NCBI GenBank assembly: GCA_021464415.1
Contig: CM038470.1
Span: forward strand, 31,300,122-31,364,121
Direction of reading: 5' to 3'
Length of the DNA stretch: 64,000 bases
Origin: Lonicera japonica
Lineage: Eukaryota; Streptophyta; Magnoliopsida; Dipsacales; Caprifoliaceae
Shown here piece by piece: positions 35,099 through 46,247 of this stretch. Made by a program: the position numbers and the translations under genes. The notes beneath the pieces were generated by a model. It had not been told where the DNA came from. It saw only the letters and a list, made by a program, of their open reading frames with translations, and ran no database searches. How positions within the stretch are numbered: the stretch's first letter is position 1; the number at the start of each line of letters is the position of its first letter.

Positions 35099-36539
35099 TT
35101 CGATGGATATAGATATATGCTTAGTGTGATTGTAAAGAGAATTAGATACTACGATTTTATGCATGCGGGCTTTTATATATATATACTAGGTTGCAGCATG
35201 CGCGATGCGCAGACAATTTTCTATGTATATACGCATTTTTGGTATTTGTTAATATAGAATAATTATTTGTCACTCTTAATTTTATAAAGATGCATGTACA
35301 AAAATTGAATTATAGGTATGTGTTATGTTATGTAGTAAGGATAATGTTCGAAATGTGGGGATTGAATTAATTAACACAATTATCATAAACACTGTTCGGA
35401 ATAAAAATTGTTAAGTAAAATATCATGCAATATAAAGATAACTGCTGTTAAGAAACAATAACATATATAACGTGGAGTAATTGTGAATAGTGTAAGTTTT
35501 CGTAGGTTGTTCTTTTTCTGACGCCTCTGGTTAGCCCTGCAAAACATATAAGTCATTATTAGGTTGACTGTATATGAAGTATATTAATTTTTAATATAAC
35601 AGAAATAGTATTTTATATAATTGGCACTTACTCCTTTGTGCATATTCTTTTGCTCTGGTGTTGTAATTGGTCAGCATAATTTGTGATGTCTGCTAAGTCA
35701 TTTTGGATGTAATTAATAGTGATAAACAATTATATATATAAATTTAAGTCCTCATTATTCACTAAGATATTACCTCTCCATCAATATATTAAGAGAAAAT
35801 TTAAAGATTAAGTATGAAACTTCTAAAGTAAGAAAATAAGTAGATATAACTAACCTTGAAATAGAAAAACGGCGAAGGAGTGGAATAACATAATCTTTGA
35901 TGAATACCTTGAACAATTCAAAAACATTTAGAAGGGAAAGAAGTTATGGGATACAATTGGAAGCAAAATCAAAACTAAATTGTTTAACATAAATTGAAAA
36001 AAAAAAGTATTACCTTGAGAAGTTTTGAATCGAAAAATCATATGCAGCGAATTAGTATTCCGGGGAGCCAATTTTATATGGTTACTGGTAAATGTTATTA
36101 AATATTAAGCAATAATAATGGTGATTTTAATAAGGTTTTAGTGGTGATTAATTACCTTAAGAAGAGCCAACAAATATAAAGATGAGCAATTATTTAGAGA
36201 TAGTGGATAAAAATAAAGCCAAAAAAAAAGAAAAAATGGAGAGAAACCGAAATTACAGTCCCATTTAATAGGGATTTAAATTTCTGAATTTAAGATTGAT
36301 ATGAGAGATAAAATAGGAAGAGAGTAAGAATAGGAAGAGTTTTTTGATTTTAAATATTAAATTATAAGAGATACAAAAAGATAGGGTAATTTTAAGTAAA
36401 CTAAAATTAATATTATTTTTCTTTTTTTAAAAGCAATATTATTTTGAATATTAGATATTTCTAATTGTTCATATCATAAAAAAGTAAAATCAATTTAGAA
36501 TTTAGAATTATGGATATATAAAATTATGAATTTGAGAAA

Positions 36540-37233
36540 GGGGCAATTAAAAAAAAGGGCTTATTAGAGAAAGATTTTCACACTAAGGCCAAGGAATAAT
36601 TTTTTTTTAAATAAAGGGCCTATTTTTATTTTATTGATAATATGACATGTGTCTTTTTTTTTCATTATAAAATGACATCCCAACCCTTAAAATAAACTAA
36701 AAAAATATCAATATGCATTAAAATATGGACTGCAATATGAACTTTGCAGTCTATATTTCACTGCAATATGAACTTTGCAGTCCATATTTCACTGCAATGT
36801 GAACTTTGCAGTCCATATTTTTAGTGCAAAGTTCATATTGCAGTCCATATTTTACTGCAATGTGAACTTTGCAGTCCATATTTTTAGTGCAAAGTTCATA
36901 TTGCAGTACATATTTCACTGCAATATGAACTTTGCAGTTCATATTTTATTGCAATATGAACTTTGCAGTCTATATTTTTTGTGAAAATTTCATAAAAAGG
37001 GGTAATTTAGGTAATACATAACATGTTTTTATTAATTAAATGATATTTAAATTTATTCAAATACATTCATTTAAAATATAAAACAAAATAGGCCTCTTAC
37101 ACTAATTACCAATTAAAAATAGGCCCTTCATTCAAATTACCAATTAAAAATAGGCCCTTCATTCAAAAAAATATTATTCATTGGATTTTTGGTAAAAATC
37201 AATGTATAATAAGCCCTTCTACCTAATTTCTAG
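36540..37233. mobile_element. MULE-type MITE with 9-bp target duplication
   Basis: Flanked by a perfect 9-bp TTTGAGAAA (36531-36539 and 37234-37242). The terminal 27 bp are inverted imperfectly, sharing AATTA and a perfect inner GGGCTTATTA. Inverted GGGCCTATTTTTA blocks lie further inside. The 9-bp duplication is the Mutator hallmark. It sits within a Helitron-like family copy, which at 37598-37640 shows the uninterrupted target. There is no coding capacity. Confidence 0.75.
36722..36980. repeat. Palindromic tandem repeats of about 30 bp
   Basis: Units of the type ACTGCAATATGAACTTTGCAG plus TCCATATTT are repeated about eight times, some inverted (TTAGTGCAAAGTTCATATTGCAG). Each unit contains its own CTGCAA...TTGCAG palindrome. 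Confidence 0.9.
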
Positions 37234-38241
37234 TTTGAGAAATTAGATATTACAAAATGATTTAGTAGTTATATATATTAATTATGGATAATATGAAAGA
37301 TTACAAAAGCTTATTACAATTCAATAGTGATTTAAATTACAACCCATTTAATAGGGATTCAAATTTTCGAATTTAAGAGATATGAGAGACAAAATAGTAA
37401 GAGAGTAGGAATAGGAAGAGTTTTTTGATTTTGTGATTTTAAATATTAAATTATAAGAGATACATAAAGATAGGGTAATTTTAAGTAAAATATAATTAAT
37501 ATTATTTTTAATATTTTTTGAAAGCAATATTATTTTAAATATTAGATATTTCTATTTGTTCAGATCTTTAAAAAATAAAATCAATTTAGAATTTAGAATT
37601 ATGGATATATAAAATTGTGAATATGAGAAATTAGATAAAAACAAAATGATTTAGTAGTTAGATATATAAATTATGGATAGTTTGAAAGATTACAAAAACT
37701 TATTACAATCCAATTTTCAAATGAAATGGGAGTTAATCTAATATTTAATATTATTGTGATGCGTAGAAGTAAACTTTTTAAATGGGAGTTAATCTAATAT
37801 TTGAATTAAAATAACTATTTCTATTATATTAAAAATTAATATACTTGATATACATTCAACCTAATAATGACTTATATGTTTTGCAATGCTAACCAGAGGA
37901 GTCAAAAAAAGAAGAATACCCTACGAAAACTTACACTATTCACAATTACTCCACGTTACATACATTACTGTTTCTTAATAGAAGTTATCTTTATATTGCA
38001 TGATATTTTATTTAACAATTTTTATTCCGAACATTGTTTATGATAATTGTTTTAATTAATTCAATCCCCACATTTCGAACATTATCCTTACTACATAACA
38101 TAACACATACCTATCATTCAATTTTTGTACATGCATCTTTATAAAATTAGTAGTGATAAACAATTATTCTATAGTTAACAAATACCAAAAATATGTATAT
38201 ATGTAGAAAATTTTCTACGCATCGCGCAGGCTGCAAACTAG

Positions 38242-39397
38242 TACAGAATGTATAAATAACCGCATCTGAATAAATCTATCACCATCGCCATAATCTTCTT
38301 AATCTTATAATACCTAACTAATTCTTTTGTATCTTTGCCGCTCTGCAAAATGCCAACGATCACTGAAAATTTCTCATCTCCGATGCTGAAAATCACTTCC
38401 ACACCTTAGAAGCGAAGCGAAGATTAAGATCTAATTCATCTCAGAAAAATGCTCCGATCTGTTCAACACCACCACCGCCTTCAAAGACGTGCTCGCCTGT
38501 GAATTGGAAATCGCCTCGCTGATGCACCAATGACAGCCCCAGTAGTCCCTCAAAAGTGAGTTTAGTACTTCGACTCAATCCTCAATTGTCGATTTTTAGT
38601 CGTTTTCTATATTAATTGCCATTTAAGGTACTAATTATGTCAATCGGCATATGATTTCACTTTTAATAACGGGTCATTTGTCACACACATAAATAGACCA
38701 ATATCACCAATGAATCACAATCAAAATTCAAAATAAAGAAATGTAGAGTGATAAAGAAGAGAAATGGGGGAAACTAGAACCCTAGAACGAAAAACCTAAA
38801 TTGTTTGAAATTGCTATTGCTACTCCTTTCATTTTGCACAAAATCACTTGAACGAAGGTGAGGATTAAGGTGTGGAATCCCAAACGCAAACAAAATCAAG
38901 TTCTTCTTTACATGATTTTCAATTTCTTTCTTTTTTATCTAGGGTTTAGTTTCGTGACGTTGTTCTTGGAATCTTCGGAATTTTCACAGCGATCTTAGTT
39001 TACTTGCGTGGATTACTTGCCTATGTAATGATTGATTGTTTAACTATCGAATTGGGTTCACTAACGTAATTTTCTTTATGAAGGGGTTTCAGTTTCCATG
39101 TAAATTTTGGTATAATTCCATACTGGGTATGTGAATTTTGAAATTTTTTGGAAATTAGGGTTATTGAAATTTGTGTTTGTGCATGTGGGGTTTTTGAGAT
39201 GGAGATGGGTTTGAGAAACCCTTTGATTTTATTTCGATTTTGCTTGATCATAATTGTAAAAGATGGAGTACTGTTGCATGTGGTATTGGTATGTGATGCA
39301 AAATTGAGTTTAGGAACTAAAAAGTTTTGAATTCTTTTTTTAATTGGGTTTTGACTTTCTTGAATTGCAGGTGCTGTTGGAGGAGTGTGTGTAAGTA
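38242..39397 (+). other. Possible captured gene fragments
   Basis: Two patches look gene-derived. Near 38440-38535 a frame reads EKCSDLFNTTTAFKDVLACE. Near 38940-39020, after a TTTTTTATCTAG acceptor-like site, a frame reads FRDVVLGIFGIFTAILVYLR, which is hydrophobic, and a second acceptor-like TTGAATTGCAG lies at 39360-39370. Neither is long enough for a family call, and stops separate them. They may belong to a broken host gene or a captured fragment. Confidence 0.3.
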
Positions 39398-41985
39398 TGT
39401 AACACCCTCGCCTTAATCTATAGGATAACACCCGTAATTAAGACGTGGAGTGCTACTAACCCATTTTAGATTAACTAAAATGGGTATATATGTAAATGCA
39501 TAAAGAAATACAGACAGTAATATCATGCATGTCAAACATCAACTTGATAATCATACTGGCGATGTTAGTATTGCACACAAATATATACATATTCATGTTA
39601 ACCAACTAAGAAATCCATGCGAACATACTACACTTCGGGCTAGCTGTGGCTTCCCCGGATAACATATACGCAACATAAATGAATCCGTATCAGAGCATTT
39701 TATATCGGTCCCGAACCCGCCGTCTTGTTAATATCCCACGTCTCCTGTGTACCTACATTATTTTAAAAATGGGTTGAGCTCACAGCTCAGTAGGGAGAAA
39801 AATATAGGGGACAACGTGTTAGAAAAACATAATTATTGATTTCAATAACGGTTTACACTTCCCCAGTCAAACCATGAAATAATGCAATTTGATGATAATC
39901 TACTCCTTGCCTATCAGTCCAATTAAATAACATGATTTCACACATAAATAATGCATGCTCATGCATATCCAGGTTACCTCCCTTTGTGTCAACCATTACG
40001 TCGAATCACCAGAATGTGAATGAGCCGAGATAGAAAATGATATAAGTCTGCCTGCCCAAGACCATAGCCAGCCCTTATCAGGAGATATAATTGGACTGAA
40101 CCATAGCTATAACAATAACCGTGGGCCTGACCGCCCCACCAGAAGATCAATCCATGAGCATTCATAACATGGGCCTGACTGCCCCCAAGAGACATAAGAT
40201 CGAGATCATAATATGGCCTCTCCGTCTCGGATGAATATCAACAGATAATAACGATTTAGACCACAGTCCACAATATCACATCAACAGCTCATTTTCATAT
40301 AAATCAGAATATTAGTGCCTTGCCATTGTCTAGATTTCCGGACTGCTCACCGCTGGCCCTAGACAACTGACGACTTGCTGACCCCCCCGGAGGTTTAGGG
40401 CTTTTCAACCCAAGGGCACTAGGCCCTGCCTATTTTCCATACCGGCAAGCACTAACCACAATTATTCCTCTTCACCGACGGAAGGCCCAAACATAAATAC
40501 TGATAACTGTGGGCAACATCCCACCATATAACATAACCGAGAATATATCCACATACAAATGAAGAACTCCCGAAGAGATATAATCGCATGTTTAAGAATG
40601 CCTCAGGAGCATATAATGCCATCCACATCATAGAGAAGAGATATAGTTCTCCCAAGAGACAATTTTTATGCCATATGCCATAAGGAGGCTCCGAACTTGC
40701 CACGAGATCATCAAGATGCCAGGTTGACACAATAATGATGCATAGCATGCAATGCATGCTCTAAATGTGAACTAAAAATAACCTATGCCACTTAAACTCC
40801 ATTTATCATGTATCCATGTTCCTCAGTGCATACATAACCCATTTACAAATTCACTTGGATTCAACCAAGCGTATGTGTCCAAGGAACATCACTTACAAGT
40901 CTATATTACATAGATGTCAAGTTCAAGTGGCATATCTTGTTTCAAGTCATGCATCATAGATACAATATAAACCACATATACCATATAAACTCTAACCAAT
41001 TCACATCCATGTTCTTCAGTGTATACGAACCTCTTTACTAATCATTTTCTTGTCAAACCAAAATATATACATCCAAAGAACATCCGTATGAATCAATAAC
41101 ATGTAATTATGGAGCTTAGATGGCATATATTGCTTCATATCGTAAAATCATAACTCAATCATGCAAAACTTATGTATATCCAATGATATGACCAACATAT
41201 GAACATACATGTATAAAATCATTCATGTATAATCAATAACAAGGAATATATACTTTGTATTAAACATATATATATGTAAAATCATTCATCTTTCGATAAA
41301 TAACATCACAATATCAAGTTTTGAAAAAATATAACCCCTACTTCAAGTTTATAGACCAAAAGAAGGAAGAATGATGTAAACCGAAACCCTGTTCCGTGAA
41401 ATACTCGAGCTCTCACGTCACCACGTCCTTAGACTAGCAAAACCCACGAATTAATGATGTATAAACTCTAACTCGTATAGCCAAAGCTCATACTTGAGAT
41501 TTTATAAAAGAAAATAAAGGTAGGAGATGATGAATAGTACCTTAAAGGTGGTTTGGATGATTTCGAGCTTGAATCTTCGATCGTGGATGAAAGATGCGTA
41601 GAAATCTTTTTCTTTCTCTCTCTAGAACCCTCTAGAACTCCCTAGAGGAGTGTGGAAGAGGGTGTGTCGAAGTTGGGTTGAAAAATGACAAAAAATGGCT
41701 TAAAACATGCTTAAGTTGATGGGAATAGTTAACTGGTGGACCGGTATGCAAAATACAGAATACCGGTCCGTAGAGCACAAATTTCCCAAAAATTTGGTGC
41801 CGGACCGGTATGCCAAAAACACCATACCGGTCCGCGCTATAACTTTGGGGTTCTGGCGCACTGTTTTTGTTTTGGTCATAACTTTTCGTTCGGAACTCTG
41901 ATTGAGGCGTTCTTTATATCCACGGAAAGGTATTTCAAAGCTCTACAACTTTCTAAGAGAAAGTTTTTCCAAATTCTGGATATAT
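39398..41985 (-). mobile_element. TGTAA-type LTR, truncated copy A (inverted relative to copy B)
   Basis: Begins TGTAACACCCTCGCC and matches the reverse complement of 46925-49760 over most of its length, for example the opposed TGAGCTCACAGCTCAGTAGGG segment and the paired CCGGTCC hairpins. It diverges after about 41985, so some 350 bp of the far end is missing. No coding sequence. Long LTRs with TGTAACACCC ends are common in Ty3/gypsy chromoviruses; the lineage here is inferred only. Confidence 0.7.
41738..41834. repeat. Two CCGGTCC hairpins in LTR copy A
   Basis: GGACCGGTAT (41738-41747) pairs with ATACCGGTCC (41760-41769), and CGGACCGGTAT (41801-41811) pairs with ATACCGGTCCG (41824-41834). 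Both are retained in copy B. Confidence 0.95.
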
Positions 41986-42109
41986 TCTTTATGTCCACGT
42001 CTGTTGATATGATTTGAAAATAGTTTAAAATTTTGACTGATATATTGTTATCATTCCTAAAAAGGACATACTAAGATGACCAATAATGTATGAGCACATA
42101 AAGTACGTC
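41986..42109. other. Junction between LTR copy A and the tandem repeats
   Basis: Short AT-rich sequence without a supported feature. Confidence 0.4.
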
Positions 42110-43560
42110 CTAAATGTTATTCAATAATTTTTATTATTTTTTTTACATAATCCTATATTCATGATGGATCTCGTTTAATTGATAATGATTAGTAGATTTT
42201 AAATATTAAATTTTGAATTTTTTATTTTAAGTTATGACATTTTTAATGTAGAAAAAATGACTGATGTGTGAAAATTTATTGTGTGCATATTATTAGTGTT
42301 AAATGTTACTCAATAATTTATTTATTTTTACATAATTCTATAGTCATGATGGATCTTGTTTAATTGATTTTGATTAGTAGATTTTAGATATTAAATTTTT
42401 ATTAAATTTTGAAATTTTTATTTTAAGTTATGACATTTTTAATATTGATTAGTAGATTTTAAATGTTAAATTTTGAATTTTTTATTTTAAGTTATGACAT
42501 TTTTAATATAGAAAAAATGATTGGTGTGTGAAAATTTATTGTGTGCATATTATTAGTGTTAAATGTTACTCAATAATTTTTTTATTTTCACATAATTCTA
42601 TAGTCATGTTGGATCTTGTTTAATTGATCTTGTTTAGTAGATTTAAATATTAATTTTTTATTAAATTTCTTGATTAGTATATTTTAAATATTAAATATTA
42701 ATTTTTTTTATTTTAAGATGAATCTTGTTTAATTGATCTTGACTAGTATATTTAAATATTAATTTTTTTATAAATTTTCTTCATTAGTAGAGTTTAAATA
42801 TTAAATTTTTTATTTTTATTTTAAGTTATGACATTTTTAATGTAAAAAAAATTTATTGGTGTGTGAAAGTTTACTTTGTGTATATTATTGGTGTGTGAAG
42901 TTATGACATATTTTTATAGTCATGATGGATCTTGTTTAATTGATCTTGATTAGTAGATTTTAAATATTAATTTTTTATTAAATTTTGAATATAGAAAAAA
43001 TTATTAGTGTGAGTGTTTTAGTTTTGATGTGACATCTTGATGTCTGTATAAAATTCATCCAATGGAGCAGAGTTAATGCACACCATAATATGTATATTTT
43101 CAACCATTAGATTTTTATACTTTTTGAGAATAAATTTAGTTAAACTTGATGTTTTATAATATAAATAATGTATGCCCTTAAATGTTATACAATAATTTTT
43201 CTTGATTTTTTTTTGCATAATTATATAGTCATGATGGATCTTGTTTAATTGATTTTGATTAATATATTTTAAATATTAAATTTTTATTAAATTTTGAATT
43301 TTTTATTTTAAGTTATGGCATTTTTAATGTAGACAAAATTATTAGTATGTGAGAGTTTATTGTGTGTATATTATTGATGTGAGTGTTTTAACTTTGATGT
43401 GACATCTTGATGTGTGTATAAAACTCATATAATAGTATAGAACTAATGCACACCATAATATATGTATTTTTAACTGTTAGATTCTTATATTTTTTGGAAA
43501 AAAATTTAGTCAAAGATGGTGTTTTGTAATATAGATAGTTTATGTTACATATATACGTAA
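42110..43560. repeat. AT-rich tandem repeat array, period about 190-300 bp
   Basis: The block CATGATGGATCTTGTTTAATTG, followed by TTGATTAGTAGATTTTAAATATTAAA and TTTAAGTTATGACATTTTTAA, recurs at about 42161, 42352, 42605, 42717, 42922 and 43223, with internal deletions. Non-coding. Confidence 0.85.
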
Positions 43561-43735
43561 GCTGCTTGTATATTGTATATATATGTATATAGTTCGATAA
43601 AGCCTAAAGTTTGGGCCCCAAACGGATATATATTATGATAGTGCCTAGATTTGTATACAAATGCTATACCCCCCGCCCCTGGCCCTGTTTTGTTGCTTTG
43701 ATTTTTTTTTAAATTAAAAGACCAAGATTAATTAA
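43561..43735. other. Spacer ending in candidate 9-bp target site
   Basis: AT-rich. The last nine bases ATTAATTAA (43727-43735) recur at 45144-45152. Confidence 0.4.
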
Positions 43736-45143
43736 AGGGGCTTTTAGTTTAAAGGACAAAAATAGAATTCTCTATCTACTCAAGGACGCGTCTTTTAGGT
43801 CAATTGTTTGAAGGACAAACTTCTTGCATAAGGACATATTTTAGTTTGAAGGACAATTATAAATATTGTAATTAATAAATAAGAAAAATATAAACTAAAT
43901 TTGAAAATTCCAACAGTGCCCTTCACCCGAATTTAATTATAATTTAAATTCAAATATTTAAAAGTGGAAAATATTTATAATATAATCAAAATTCAAATTC
44001 AAATTCAAATTTAGAAGATAAATGTCAAAACAATTAATTAAATTTAAAATTCAAATTATCTATAATCACAACAAACATTAAATGCATAGGATAAGTCAAC
44101 CCATCCAAAAATATTCAAACAATAACAAGTTAATCCATCAAAAATTCAAAATTAAATACATGAAGAAGCAGTAGCATACAAACGAAGAACAAGCATAGCA
44201 GACATTTTATACAACAAAGAACAGGCATATAGACAGTACAACAGACATTTTATACAATAAAGAATAGACATAGCAGGCATATAAACAGATGAAAATTTTA
44301 TCAGGCATATAAACAGGCATTTTTCCTCTAAGTTCAAAATTTTATCAGACATTACAAATCAAAATATATTTACACAGATGAAAAACTAAAATTATGAATT
44401 TTCTTAGAAAATCAAATTAAAACTAGGAAAAGGTGAAAAACATGCAATCTTTTTATACCTTGAATGCCATAAAATTCATCTCTTTGCTGCTCCACAGCCA
44501 AGTATCGCACACGCATCGAAGGTTCTCGGAGCATCCTCCGCGCTGTTGGCTCGCTGGAGGAAACGATTGGCACCGCAAAGGCTCAGAGCTCGGCGGATTC
44601 TGAGGCTCCGGCCGAGGAAGTTGGTTTCAAATGCGTAGCTAGTGAGGAAGGGAGTGGTGTTAATGGCGTCGATGTCGTCGACAGGAAAAAGAGAGGATCT
44701 CGCCGTCGACATAGAGGGAAAAATCGCATTGAAGTGAGGTGAGGGAATTAAGATTGGTGCGTTTAGATTTGGGGAAACATGATAACTAAAAACCCTAGGT
44801 TTTGATTGGATTTGTTGTGGGGGAGGGAATTATTTGAAATCAAGGGTGTGGGGGGGGGGGGAGGGTGAGTTTTAATTGAGGTGGATGAATCTAAAAGAGG
44901 AGGAATTGAATTAGAATTTGGACTCTTTATATATTGAAAATAATAACTAATATATAAGAAGGGTAAAATTGATAAAGTACATGAAAATAATAATATCATT
45001 ATGATTAAAAATATCAAAAATAAAATGTCCTTTAGATATAAAATTGTCCTAATTCCAAAAGATTGGATCTTAAACAATAGCTCAAAACTTCTTGTCCTTG
45101 AGTAGATCGGTTTAAAAAATATTGGACCTGTGACTAATTTTCT
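43736..45143. mobile_element. Candidate Pack-MULE
   Basis: Imperfect terminal inverted repeats of about 50 bp share an inner perfect ATCTACTCAAGGAC at the same distance from each end (about 43773-43786 and, inverted, 45094-45107). Both ends abut the 9-bp ATTAATTAA. The interior has a GC-rich island (44460-44720) unlike the flanks, consistent with captured gene sequence. The target repeat is low-complexity, so the boundaries need alignment. Confidence 0.45.
44476..44712 (-). CDS. Hypothetical ORF in GC-rich captured segment
   Basis: A 78-residue frame beginning MSTARSSLFPVDDIDA and ending GCGAAKR. It is Ala/Arg/Leu-rich and sits in the only GC-rich patch of this region. I do not recognise a domain. 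It could be a captured exon or chance. Confidence 0.25.
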   Translation of the reverse strand: MSTARSSLFPVDDIDAINTTPFLTSYAFETNFLGRSLRIRRALSLCGANRFLQRANSAEDAPRTFDACAILGCGAAKR

Positions 45144-45352
45144 ATTAATTAAACCCTTGATTGATTAAGTAAAATATTATTCACCTTTGTTTCGGTTTTC
45201 CGAATGGACTTATGTATATTTGAATACCAAACACTCCTTATATGAATTAATTACCATTTACCTAATAATTGTATACCATAATTAATTACCAAATAATATA
45301 TAAGGAAGAATTATCATTTTATTCGATTTATATATTATATAAATCTGTAGAA
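45144..45352. other. AT-rich spacer
   Basis: No supported feature. Confidence 0.4.
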
Positions 45353-45670
45353 TTGTTTCTGTTTTATTTTAAAAACATTTTTTATTTTAATTAAAATTTT
45401 GTTTTACTTAAAAATAGTTTTTTATTTTAATTAAATTTCTATTTTACTTAAAAACTGTTTTTATTTTAATTAAATTTCTGTTTTACTTAAAAACTGCTTT
45501 TATTTTAATTAAATTTCTGTTTTACTTAAAAGCAGTTTTTATTTTAATTAAATTTCTGACTTATCTTAAAAAAATAGTTTTTATTTTAATTAAATTTATG
45601 TTTTACTTAAAAAACAGTTTTTGTTTTAATTAATTTTTTGTCTTATTTTAAAAACAGTTTTTTTTGTTTT
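45353..45670. repeat. Tandem repeats of about 38-40 bp
   Basis: About eight imperfect units of TTTTATTTTAATTAAATTTC plus TGTTTTACTTAAAAACAG. Confidence 0.9.
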
Positions 45671-46247
45671 AATTACCAATTATGCCCTATAGAATCCATG
45701 TATATATGTGAACCAAATTTTGTAAATCTATCCTTGAAATTCATTTACATGTAATTATATATAGATTGTATATATATGTATAGTTTATGTAAATGTGAAA
45801 CCTCATTTGTGTATATATATAGTTAAGGATTTAATATATATATATATGAAGTTTATAATGCAATAGAGCAGTTTGATTGAATGTGGTTTTGAATTCCACC
45901 CCCATCTACTGACCACTCTATAGCCAAAATTTACACAATAAGCATGCTATATTTGGGATGGACTAATTAAATTTATAATTGCTATAGTTGTGGTAAATCA
46001 GCCTACTAGGAAAATTAGAATATTACCTATATTCTTAATTATTTTATTTAGTATGTCATAAATTCAAAAGTTGCCATGATGATGAAAGTTCATGCGCATT
46101 ATAATGACTATGATAAAGTTTTTTCATATAGCATCGAAAAATGTGACTATTATAGATCTTGGTTTTTGAAATCTAATTCATAATCCTGAAAAATAACTAA
46201 CATGGATATACTCATAACTGTGTAATATCTTCTTTATTATTTATTAA
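45671..46247. other. AT-rich region upstream of the second copia gag
   Basis: Expected to hold the 5' LTR and primer-binding site of the copia element, but neither a TGGTATCAGAG motif nor a match to the 3' LTR at 54058 is visible. Confidence 0.45.

Larger units (their letters stand above)
35186..38241. mobile_element. Inverted pair of Helitron-like ends enclosing about 3 kb
   Basis: The left end (CTAG at 35186-35189, then TTGCAGCATGCGCGATGCGC) and the right end (...CGCATCGCGCAGGCTGC, CTAG at 38238-38241) are inverted copies over roughly 350-400 bp (35186-35600 against 37860-38241). TA lies outside both ends. Each end looks like a Helitron 3' terminus: short GC hairpin, a few bases, CTAG, T. 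Two head-to-head Helitrons, or one element with long TIRs and a TA duplication, would both fit. The interior repeats its own blocks (36240-36540 resembles 37330-37640). Confidence 0.55.

Noticed and set aside
36751..36984. Frames with repeated MDCKVHIAVKYGLQ-like peptides
   Set aside because: Translation of the palindromic tandem repeats in the MITE; no support as protein.
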